Origin: Candidatus Saccharibacteria bacterium UBA6575
Lineage (GTDB): Bacteria > Patescibacteriota > Saccharimonadia > Saccharimonadales > Saccharimonadaceae
Direction of reading: 5' to 3'
DNA: 13,184 nt
NCBI GenBank assembly: GCA_002434005.1
Contig: DJJF01000003.1
Location: forward strand, 3,756 to 16,939
Of this stretch, positions 5,964 through 12,503 are shown one piece after another. The translations under genes were made by a program, and so were the position numbers. Position 1 is the stretch's first letter, and every line of letters starts with the position of its first letter. Under the pieces are notes generated by a model. That model saw only the letters and a program-made list of their open reading frames with translations. It was not told the origin of the DNA and made no database searches.

Positions 5964-6935
5964 ATGACTAATATACCGAAGATACTGACGATTGGAAAAA
6001 CCGTTCAGGACGTATTCCTGAGTAGCGATGAATTTGACCCACATACTGAAGGCAAAATGGTATATACCCACTTGCCCCTCGGACTAAAAATGGAAGTCGA
6101 GAAGGTGATATTTGATACCGGCGGAAACGCCGGTAATGTTGCAGTCACCTTCGCACGCCAAGGCATTGAAGTTGATTATATGTGGACGCTTGGTCATGAC
6201 CCTGCGTCAGAGACGATTTTACGCGTGCTCGACCAGGAAGGTGTGTCGACTAAACTTGTAACACATGATGATAAGTACCAAGCCGGCTATTCAACGATCT
6301 TGATCGCAACGAACGGCGAGAGAACTATCTTAAATCACCGAGGCGTTTCAGCCGGAGCTGACGGTAAGGGCCTGAATCTTGACGCGATCGAAGAATTTGA
6401 CTGGATCTATCCGACGTCACTCGCAAACGGTGGCATTGAACTCTTAGAAAAAATTGTGACTAAGGCAGGCGACGCCGGGGTCAAAGTTATGCTCAATCCT
6501 GCAGGCCCAGAACTTGCCGAACCGAGTAAGCTCAAGACCATTCTGGAAGATGTGGAAATACTCTGTGTGAACAAAGAAGAAATGCAAAAGCTTGTTCACG
6601 GCGAAACGCTGGAAGAGTTAGTTCGACACGGGCTCAACCTTGTGCCGGTCGTGATTGTGAGCGATGGACCGAATGGTGTTGTTGCCAGCGACGGAAAAAC
6701 CATTGTGACGGCTGGCATGTATGAAGATGTGAAGGTGATCGATCGAACAGGTGCAGGCGACGCATTTGCGAGTGGATTTTTGAGCCAATGGGTGCAAGGT
6801 AAGAGCTTAAAGGATTCAATTATATTCGCAAGTGCGAATTCGACCTCAGTTGTAACGAAGATTGGTGCGAAGACGGGTATTTTACATGGCAACGCAAATC
6901 TTCACGACATGCCACTTGAAGAAAAGGCCCTGTAG
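5964..6935 (+). CDS. PfkB-family carbohydrate kinase
   Basis: Ribokinase-fold kinase that phosphorylates a sugar or sugar phosphate from ATP. The 323-residue protein has normal length. GGNAGNVAV (53-61) corresponds to the first PfkB signature and N-terminal substrate site. CVNKEE (201-206) and VVIVSDGPNG (229-238) are conserved nucleotide-side blocks. DRTGAGDAFASGF (260-272) is the second signature, with GAGD 263-266 and catalytic base Asp266. The start is fixed by a -10 box 7 nt upstream, so no Shine-Dalgarno is expected. It is followed after 3 nt by a second PfkB gene. The substrate cannot be read from sequence. Its place beside aldolase and transketolase makes fructose 6-phosphate, fructose 1-phosphate or sedoheptulose 7-phosphate worth considering, with ribose or another free sugar as alternatives. 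Confidence 0.9.
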   Translation: MTNIPKILTIGKTVQDVFLSSDEFDPHTEGKMVYTHLPLGLKMEVEKVIFDTGGNAGNVAVTFARQGIEVDYMWTLGHDPASETILRVLDQEGVSTKLVTHDDKYQAGYSTILIATNGERTILNHRGVSAGADGKGLNLDAIEEFDWIYPTSLANGGIELLEKIVTKAGDAGVKVMLNPAGPELAEPSKLKTILEDVEILCVNKEEMQKLVHGETLEELVRHGLNLVPVVIVSDGPNGVVASDGKTIVTAGMYEDVKVIDRTGAGDAFASGFLSQWVQGKSLKDSIIFASANSTSVVTKIGAKTGILHGNANLHDMPLEEKAL

Positions 6936-6938
6936 CGT

Positions 6939-8444
6939 ATGACGCGAATCCTTTCCGAGCTACTAGGTAATGACCATCCACTGTTTGCTCGGACAATTTC
7001 TGATTTTGAATCAGCAAGCGGAAACAGCGGTATTGATACAAGGCTAATCGCTGACGTAACTGAAACCGCGCATCAGATAATGAGAGCGATCGGCCTGGAT
7101 CCGGCTGATACGGCTGGTGCAGAACTTTACCTTGCGTTGAATGCTGCAGTGCAAAGCAAAAAGGCAGAGACACTTCTAAAAGACAGTGCATACGTGCTCC
7201 TGCGACTCGACGATGGCATTGTGTCGTTTAATATGCAGGATGTCGTAGAAAATGCGCACCATACACTACCATATGAAAGTCGCGTTGTTGGCCACGCCCA
7301 GAGACATTTACGCGGCGAGATCGTGCGCAGGTATGCAGAACACGACAGAACCAATAATGAGATGATTCACAATTTGGCGGAGCAAGCCGATATAAAAGTA
7401 AAGGAAGACGAAGGACATATGAGCATGAACGAATCGCAACAACAATCCGGCACACCTCGCATTCTCGCAATCGGCGATATTTTTACCGATGCGTTTATCA
7501 CTCTGGGAGACGATGCTGCTAAAGTGATTGAGCAGGACGGCGTAGAGTACTTGGCGGTTCCATATGGACGAAAACCACCATATGAAAAAGTCGAAATTGT
7601 TAAATCAGTTGGCCCATCGCCAAACGTTGCCGTATCAATTGCAAGACTCGGATACGATGCGTCACTCATGGCTTGGATCGGAGGAGACGCAACTGGCGTT
7701 GAAGCTATTGAGCATCTCAAGCTTGAGAAAGTCGATACCGAATCAATGGTTACCGAAGAAGACAAAGCGACGAGCTACTGGTATGTACTTTGCTATCATG
7801 CAGATCGCACGATGCTGGTTAAGAGCGAGAAATACCGATATGAGTGGAAAGATCCTGTAACCAAGCCTGACTATATTTATTTAGCCTATCTCGGTGAAGA
7901 TTCATGGCCACTTCACGAAGGGCTGCTCGATTATCTCGAGCGAAACCCTGACATTAAGTTCGCGCTCCAGCCTGGCACATTCCAGTTCGAATGGGGTCCT
8001 GAAAAGCTAAAAGGGCTCTATAGCCGAAGCAATATCGTTTTGATGAACCGAGAAGAAGCCATGGAAGTAACTGGTCGTGCCCATGATCCGATCCACGAAT
8101 TGGCACAGGGTCTTCACGATCTTGGCCCAGAAATCGTGGTCATTACCGACGGCCCGAATGGTTCGTATGTTTCAGAAGGCGGCAGAGTACTGACGATTCC
8201 AAACTACCCAGACCCAGCGCCCCCTGTTGAGCGTACGGGAGCGGGAGACGCATTCTCATCGACATTTGTAGCAGCGATCGCCGGCGGTGAATCTGTCGAA
8301 ACAGCCCTCGCGTGGGCGCCAATCAACTCAATGAGTGTAGTTCAAAAAGTGGGAGCTCAAGCCGGCCTGCTTACGAAAGACGAGCTACAAAAATTCCTCG
8401 CCGAAGCTCCTGAGGACTATAAGGTTACTGAAGTTGTAGCCTAG
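6939..8444 (+). CDS. PfkB-family carbohydrate kinase with an extra N-terminal domain
   Basis: The 501-residue product has two parts. Residues 1 to about 155 form an unrecognised, largely helical soluble domain that includes IGLDPADTAGAELYLALN (51-68) and RGEIVRRYAEHDRTNNEM (125-142). Residues from about 172 form a full ribokinase-fold kinase: SVGPSPNVAV (223-232) at the first signature, IGGDATG (247-253), LMNREEA (368-374), VITDGPNG (401-408) and RTGAGDAFSSTF (432-443) with catalytic Asp437. The join runs through a polar linker rich in Lys, Glu, Gln and Ser. The gene starts 3 nt after the first kinase with only a weak AAAAGG 11 nt upstream. Starts at 7419 or 7425 could also yield the kinase alone. 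It is paralogous to its neighbour, as shown by the shared signature and matching NSxSVVxKxGAxxG near the C-terminus. The substrate is unknown. Confidence 0.85.
   Translation: MTRILSELLGNDHPLFARTISDFESASGNSGIDTRLIADVTETAHQIMRAIGLDPADTAGAELYLALNAAVQSKKAETLLKDSAYVLLRLDDGIVSFNMQDVVENAHHTLPYESRVVGHAQRHLRGEIVRRYAEHDRTNNEMIHNLAEQADIKVKEDEGHMSMNESQQQSGTPRILAIGDIFTDAFITLGDDAAKVIEQDGVEYLAVPYGRKPPYEKVEIVKSVGPSPNVAVSIARLGYDASLMAWIGGDATGVEAIEHLKLEKVDTESMVTEEDKATSYWYVLCYHADRTMLVKSEKYRYEWKDPVTKPDYIYLAYLGEDSWPLHEGLLDYLERNPDIKFALQPGTFQFEWGPEKLKGLYSRSNIVLMNREEAMEVTGRAHDPIHELAQGLHDLGPEIVVITDGPNGSYVSEGGRVLTIPNYPDPAPPVERTGAGDAFSSTFVAAIAGGESVETALAWAPINSMSVVQKVGAQAGLLTKDELQKFLAEAPEDYKVTEVVA
7391..7427 (+). promoter_or_regulatory. 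Possible internal start of the second kinase
   Basis: At the domain junction, TATAAA (7391-7396) is followed by AAGGA at 7401-7405 and again at 7411-7415, then in-frame ATG codons at 7419 and 7425. The second AAGGA is 9 nt before 7425. From there a stand-alone kinase of about 339 residues would be made, the usual family length. The layout is visible. Use in the cell is inferred. Confidence 0.35.
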
Positions 8445-8447
8445 TCC

Positions 8448-8463
8448 GCGATCTAGTGATCGC
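8448..8463. terminator. Short hairpin between convergent genes
   Basis: GCGATC (8448-8453), loop TAGT, GATCGC (8458-8463) forms a perfect 6-bp stem lying over the minus-strand stop codon, 4 nt after the kinase stop at 8444. On the plus strand TTTT follows 6 nt later at 8469-8472, so it may terminate kinase transcription weakly. It is the only candidate in this junction. Confidence 0.35.
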
Positions 8464-9139
8464 AGTACGTTTTATTCGACCGGATGATTGAAACCATCTG
8501 GTCGATATCGTCTGTGATCGTGTAAAGCAATTCGTCTCCAGCGGAGATAAGATGTTCCTGTTCTAGCATCGTTGAGCGAATAAACGCATCAAGGGGTTTC
8601 CAGAATGCTGTGCCGTATAAAATAATCGGGGCTTTGGTTGCCTTACCAGTTTGGATCAATGTGAGGATTTCCATCATCTCGTCCAAAGTTCCAAACCCAC
8701 CAGGATAGTACACGTAAGCATCTGCGTATAAGGTCATAGCTATTTTGCGAGGCGAAAAGTGGCTAAAAGCCAGCGACTCGGTTGTATATGGATTGAGTTT
8801 CTGTTCGTGGGGTAGTGTGATGTTAAACCCAATAGAATCACCCTCAGCTTCAAAGGCGCCGCGGTTGGCGGCTTCCATGATTCCATGACCACCACCAGTT
8901 ATGACCGCATAACCTTCGCGGGCAATGGCAGAACCAAACTTACGAGCCGCCTCATAGTATGGCTCTCCTTCGGGTGTTCGAGCTGATCCAAACACGGTAA
9001 CCGTCTTGTGATATTTACGGATGACGTTATAGCCATTTTGCAGCTCATCATCGACGCTGCCTAATCGAATCATAGCGGCCTGGAGAACAATATCTCGTGG
9101 TATACAGACGGCTTCTTCAGTTTCAGGTTTTGGTTTCAT
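8453..9139 (-). CDS. LOG-family protein (cytokinin riboside 5'-monophosphate phosphoribohydrolase-like)
   Basis: Member of the LOG/lysine decarboxylase-like family, whose characterised members cleave the N-glycosidic bond of nucleoside 5'-monophosphates to a free base and ribose 5-phosphate. The 228-residue protein carries VFGSARTPEGEP (49-60), GGGHGIMEAANRGA (82-95), SPRKIAM (129-135) and the signature PGGFGTLDEMME (146-157), which together make the nucleotide-binding Rossmann-like fold and active-site Arg and Glu. About 45 residues precede the core. Older databases often label such proteins lysine decarboxylase, which is misleading. It is divergent from uvrB and convergent with the kinase gene, so it stands alone. 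Release of ribose 5-phosphate would feed the pentose phosphate enzymes encoded nearby, but that link is inference. Confidence 0.88.
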   Translation of the reverse strand: MKPKPETEEAVCIPRDIVLQAAMIRLGSVDDELQNGYNVIRKYHKTVTVFGSARTPEGEPYYEAARKFGSAIAREGYAVITGGGHGIMEAANRGAFEAEGDSIGFNITLPHEQKLNPYTTESLAFSHFSPRKIAMTLYADAYVYYPGGFGTLDEMMEILTLIQTGKATKAPIILYGTAFWKPLDAFIRSTMLEQEHLISAGDELLYTITDDIDQMVSIIRSNKTYCDH

Positions 9140-9153
9140 AGTGTATACAGCAG

Positions 9154-9159
9154 ATTATA
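9154..9159 (-). promoter_or_regulatory. -10 box of the LOG-family gene
   Basis: TATAAT on the minus strand ends 14 nt before the ATG at 9139, giving a predicted leader of only about 7 nt and no Shine-Dalgarno. It shares the 77-nt divergent region with the uvrB promoter. Confidence 0.5.
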
Positions 9160-9204
9160 CCGTAAGCGGCATCCATACAGAAGACCGCTGTAGTAAAAAG
9201 TTGC

Positions 9205-9210
9205 TACAAT
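9205..9210 (+). promoter_or_regulatory. Extended -10 promoter of uvrB
   Basis: TGC-TACAAT (TG at 9202-9203) is followed by TATAAG (6 nt) and then the ATG at 9217. This is the same TGC-TAnnnT plus leaderless spacing seen at 2742 and 5951. No SOS (LexA) box of the CTGTN8ACAG or GAACN4GTTC type was recognised nearby. Confidence 0.6.
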
Positions 9211-9216
9211 TATAAG

Positions 9217-11193
9217 ATGACAACGTTCAAACTCACGAGCGCCTACCAGCCAATGGGTGACCAACCTACGGCTATTACACAGCTATCTGACGGCCTAGCC
9301 CAAAACTTAAAAGAGCAAACCTTGCTCGGTGTAACTGGCTCTGGTAAGACATTCACCATGGCTAACATTATTCAAAAACGCGGCGTGCCGACGCTTGTAC
9401 TTGCACATAATAAGACGCTGGCAGCACAGCTTTTTTCTGAATTTAAATCGTTCTTTCCTGAGAACGAAGTTCACTATTTTGTTAGCTACTTCGACTACTA
9501 TCAGCCAGAAGCGTATATTGCTTCGAGCGATACCTATATTGAGAAAGATTCAAAGATTAATGATGAAATTGATCGGTTACGCCATGCGGCGACGACCGCA
9601 CTTCTAACGCGTCGTGACGTGATTATCGTTGCCAGTGTCAGCTGTATTTACGGCATTGGTTCACCTGATGCGTATGCTGAGATGTCAATTCATGTCAAGA
9701 AGGGCGAACGACGTCAACAGGATAAATTCCTCCGGCTTTTAACCGACATTCAATATCAGCGTAACGACGTAGACTTTCACCGAGGAACATTCCGTTCTAA
9801 GGGCGACGTTGTGGACGTTTTTCCAGCCGGGAGTGATGTTGCGTACCGAGTCGAATTTTTTGGTGACGACGTCGATCGAATTACACGGATCGATCCCTTA
9901 ACTGGTGAAATCTTAGGCGAACCGGATGAACTCAAGATTTTCCCAAGTAGTCACTACGTGACGCCAAAGCAAAAACTTGAAGTTGCTATCGAGAAGATCA
10001 AGCAGGAATTTGATGAGCGAATGGACTGGTTTGAGAAGCACGACAAACTTCTCGAGGCGCAGCGATTAGCGCAGCGAACAAAATACGACATTGAGATGCT
10101 TGAAGAAACGGGCTTCGTTAAAGGCATCGAGAATTACAGCCGATACTTAACGAACCGTGAACCAGGCGAACAGCCCGCCACACTTATCGATTATTTTCCG
10201 GACGATTGGCTACTGCTCGTGGACGAATCACACATGACATTGCCGCAAGTACGAGGCATGTACAACGGCGACCGAGCGCGTAAGGAAGTTTTGGTTGAGC
10301 ATGGTTTCCGGCTGCCGAGCGCATTAGATAACCGGCCGCTCCGGTTCGAAGAGTTCGACAAACATATTAATAACGCCATATTCGTTTCGGCGACACCTGG
10401 CGAATATGAGCTTGGTCATAGTCCTGAACCTGCTCAGCAAGTCATTCGTCCAACCGGACTGCTTGACCCTCTCATAGAGGTACGTCCATCGAAAGGCCAA
10501 GTGGATGACCTGATAGCTGAAATCCGCGACCGAATTAGTAACGGGCAACGAGTGTTAGTTACCACGCTCACAAAGCGCATGGCAGAAGACTTGAGCCAGC
10601 ATCTTCTTGATCTTGATATTAAAACGGCCTATATCCACTCAGAAGTTGATACGTTAGAGCGAAGTGACATTCTTCGTGATCTGCGTGTAGGAACATACGA
10701 TGTCTTGGTTGGAATCAATCTACTCCGCGAAGGTCTAGATCTCCCGGAAGTTAGCCTAGTTGCAATTATTGACGCAGATAAAGAAGGCTTTCTTCGATCG
10801 GAAAGTGCGCTTATTCAGACAGTTGGAAGGGCGGCCCGGCACGAGCAAGGTACAGTTATTATGTACGGCGATAGGGTAACGCGAAGCATGCAGGCTGCGA
10901 TTGATGAAACAAATCGGCGTCGAGGCATCCAAGAAGCCTATAATATCGAGCACGGCATTACTCCTACCAGTGTCGCAAAGGAAATTGACGAAGGCCTTCG
11001 CGCTATCATTCCTATGAAAGAGGATGATAAAAAAGCCAAGATCGATCTTAAGAAAATTCCGAAAGATGAATATGACAACCTGGCAAAGGAGTTGACGGCT
11101 CAAATGGAATTAGCCAGCGCTAATCTTGAATTTGAAAAGGCCGCTGAGCTTCGAGACCTGATTGCAGACATCCGTTCGAAGCAGTCGAAGTGA
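9217..11193 (+). CDS. uvrB: UvrABC excinuclease subunit B
   Basis: Damage-verifying helicase-like subunit of nucleotide excision repair. It is loaded by UvrA onto damaged DNA and then recruits UvrC. The 658-residue protein is complete. Walker A GVTGSGKT is at 38-45 (Lys44). The tyrosine-rich beta-hairpin region YFDYYQPEAY (91-100) inserts between DNA strands. Walker B/DESH (336-339), FVSATPGEYE (389-398), helicase motif VI QTVGRAARH (534-542) and a C-terminal UVR helix pair (about 624-655) that binds UvrC follow in the usual order. The start is set by the leaderless promoter 6 nt upstream and matches the family N-terminus (FKLTSAYQPMGDQPTAI). uvrA and uvrC are not in the window, so the gene stands alone. 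A promoter for the next gene overlaps its stop codon. Confidence 0.98.
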   Translation: MTTFKLTSAYQPMGDQPTAITQLSDGLAQNLKEQTLLGVTGSGKTFTMANIIQKRGVPTLVLAHNKTLAAQLFSEFKSFFPENEVHYFVSYFDYYQPEAYIASSDTYIEKDSKINDEIDRLRHAATTALLTRRDVIIVASVSCIYGIGSPDAYAEMSIHVKKGERRQQDKFLRLLTDIQYQRNDVDFHRGTFRSKGDVVDVFPAGSDVAYRVEFFGDDVDRITRIDPLTGEILGEPDELKIFPSSHYVTPKQKLEVAIEKIKQEFDERMDWFEKHDKLLEAQRLAQRTKYDIEMLEETGFVKGIENYSRYLTNREPGEQPATLIDYFPDDWLLLVDESHMTLPQVRGMYNGDRARKEVLVEHGFRLPSALDNRPLRFEEFDKHINNAIFVSATPGEYELGHSPEPAQQVIRPTGLLDPLIEVRPSKGQVDDLIAEIRDRISNGQRVLVTTLTKRMAEDLSQHLLDLDIKTAYIHSEVDTLERSDILRDLRVGTYDVLVGINLLREGLDLPEVSLVAIIDADKEGFLRSESALIQTVGRAARHEQGTVIMYGDRVTRSMQAAIDETNRRRGIQEAYNIEHGITPTSVAKEIDEGLRAIIPMKEDDKKAKIDLKKIPKDEYDNLAKELTAQMELASANLEFEKAAELRDLIADIRSKQSK

Positions 11194-11199
11194 TATACT
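11194..11199 (+). promoter_or_regulatory. Promoter of the membrane-protein gene, at the uvrB stop
   Basis: TATACT begins immediately after the uvrB TGA (11191-11193), and the TG of that stop codon supplies the TGn extension (TGA-TATACT). Initiation near 11206 would give a leader of about 29 nt, enough to include the strong Shine-Dalgarno at 11224. Confidence 0.5.
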
Positions 11200-11223
11200 C
11201 TAGAGACATTAGTCGTTCCAATT

Positions 11224-11234
11224 AAGGAGGTGAT
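11224..11234 (+). promoter_or_regulatory. Eleven-base Shine-Dalgarno directly before the ATG
   Basis: AAGGAGGTGAT is fully complementary to the standard 3' end of bacterial 16S rRNA (ATCACCTCCTT) and abuts the ATG at 11235. GGAGG ends 4 nt before the start, slightly closer than the usual optimum. It is the strongest ribosome site seen in the window. Confidence 0.8.
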
Positions 11235-12158
11235 ATGTCAGATAGCAATGTAAGCACACGATCTCGTTTTATAGATAGGGTGAGTGTATACGGGTTAGAG
11301 TTTGCCGTTGCAATGATCACGCTGATTATCAGCGTCAGTGTCCTATCGTTTGCCGTTTTTGCACTATGTAATTACATGGCCTACGACAGCGTCGGAACGG
11401 GCAGGGGTTATTTCGCACTCTGGTCTTCTGCTAGCACGATTGTCTGGGTTCCAGTAGCACTCTTATTCTACTTACGAGCTCGCGCATACATGGCTCAACA
11501 TCCTGAAACTTCGTCGCAGCCTGTCCAGCGCGTATTTACACTTATCTACGACGTTATTATGATTCTGACAATCATTTCTTTTGCGGTGGCTGCAGTCTAT
11601 GCTGCCCTAACATCGCTTGTAAAGCCCGAGGATACTGGCGATATTCTGCTCGGCGTCGCCTTGCCATCGTCAGTGAGTGCACTTCTATTTGGTGGGGCGC
11701 TTGTCAGCTTCTTTAAACGCCCTGTCGTGAGACGTCGAACGTTCGCTATCGTGTTTGCTATTGTCACTGCGGCCATCGTTATTCCTACGATAGTAGTCAG
11801 TGTCGTAACGCTTCGTGCGACAAATGCCGATCAATATAAGCAAAATGATCTCTACAGTATTAACTCAGCTATATCGGACTTTGAGCGAGAAAATGATGGA
11901 TTACCAAGCCGCTTATCAGACGTGAGCGAGCTGATCAATGATGAATCAACTGTATCGAGGCTTGACGAATATACCTATCGAAAAACTGACTCTCGTCGGT
12001 ACGAGCTGTGTACCGAATTTGCTGAGAAATCTAGATATGGCTCAATTCGTGTGAGTGACGTCTATAGCGCGTATGCTAACTTCTCTCAGCATAATGCAGG
12101 TAAGCACTGCTTTAAACTACGCGCTTCTACTCTGCCAGATTACCGTACGATCGAATAA
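11235..12158 (+). CDS. Five-TM membrane protein with an external C-terminal domain (DUF5671-like)
   Basis: The function is unknown. The 307-residue protein has predicted membrane segments near 22-46, 61-81, 101-126, 137-160 and 169-193. Charges follow the positive-inside rule: Arg-rich N-terminus, RARAYMAQ loop and KRPVVRRR loop inside, acidic VKPEDTGD loop outside. This puts the roughly 110-residue C-terminal domain outside the cell. That domain has NDLYSINSAISDFERENDG (204-222), which resembles the soluble part of type IV pilin or pseudopilin-like proteins (helix, then DxxGxxP-like turn). It also has two cysteines (Cys259 in YELCTEF and Cys292 in KHCF) that could form a disulfide. The four-helix membrane part resembles DUF5671 proteins common in CPR genomes, by memory only. 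It has its own promoter and a very strong Shine-Dalgarno. Confidence 0.8.
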   Translation: MSDSNVSTRSRFIDRVSVYGLEFAVAMITLIISVSVLSFAVFALCNYMAYDSVGTGRGYFALWSSASTIVWVPVALLFYLRARAYMAQHPETSSQPVQRVFTLIYDVIMILTIISFAVAAVYAALTSLVKPEDTGDILLGVALPSSVSALLFGGALVSFFKRPVVRRRTFAIVFAIVTAAIVIPTIVVSVVTLRATNADQYKQNDLYSINSAISDFERENDGLPSRLSDVSELINDESTVSRLDEYTYRKTDSRRYELCTEFAEKSRYGSIRVSDVYSAYANFSQHNAGKHCFKLRASTLPDYRTIE

Positions 12159-12199
12159 CAAGCTTCCCCAGCGACATCGCATAGTTCACCAAGGTACGG

Positions 12200-12205
12200 T
12201 ACAAT
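12200..12205 (+). promoter_or_regulatory. -10 box of the gatC-gatA unit
   Basis: TACAAT is followed by ATCTTAT (7 nt) and the ATG at 12213, so leaderless initiation is predicted. Unlike the promoters at 2742, 5951 and 9205 it lacks the TGn extension. The 54-nt gap after the membrane-protein gene shows no terminator hairpin. Confidence 0.55.
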
Positions 12206-12212
12206 ATCTTAT

Positions 12213-12503
12213 ATGACGCAAATCTCTCGTGACGATGTATTAAAGCTTGCCTCGCTTAGCAGCCTTCAGTTAGCAGACGACGAAATCGAAAGTCTTCAGA
12301 ATGATCTTGAAGCCATTTTAGGATATGTTGAACAGCTCGACGATCTTGATACAGAGGGGGTAGCTCCCGCATACCAAGTTACTGGATTACAGAATGTACT
12401 CCGCGACGATGAAGTTGAAACAAACGGTATATCAAGAGAAGATCTACTTCGGCTCGCGCCAGATAGCGCCGACTCACAGATTAAGGTTCCCAAGGTCTTG
12501 TAA
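12213..12503 (+). CDS. gatC: Asp-tRNA(Asn)/Glu-tRNA(Gln) amidotransferase subunit C
   Basis: Small subunit that wraps around GatA and GatB and stabilises the amidotransferase that converts misacylated Glu-tRNA(Gln) or Asp-tRNA(Asn) to the amide form. The 96-residue protein matches the family along its length: ISRDDVLKLASLSSLQLADDE (4-24) with the first helix, ILGYVEQLDDLDTEGVAP (35-52), then LRDDEV (63-68) and a C-terminal KVPKVL (91-96), equivalent to the usual KVPRVL. Start choice follows the leaderless promoter 7 nt upstream. Its stop shares a base with the gatA start (TAATG), so the two subunits are translationally coupled. Confidence 0.95.
   Translation: MTQISRDDVLKLASLSSLQLADDEIESLQNDLEAILGYVEQLDDLDTEGVAPAYQVTGLQNVLRDDEVETNGISREDLLRLAPDSADSQIKVPKVL

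Noticed and set aside
9140..9216. LexA/SOS operator in the uvrB upstream region
   Set aside because: Neither CTGTN8ACAG nor GAACN4GTTC was found in the divergent gap. CTGT- and ACAG-like pieces occur but not at the required spacing.
11191..11193. UGA as a possible recoded glycine codon, as in Absconditabacteria and Gracilibacteria
   Set aside because: uvrB ends at this UGA at the expected family length, and no gene contains an in-frame UGA, so the standard bacterial code fits.
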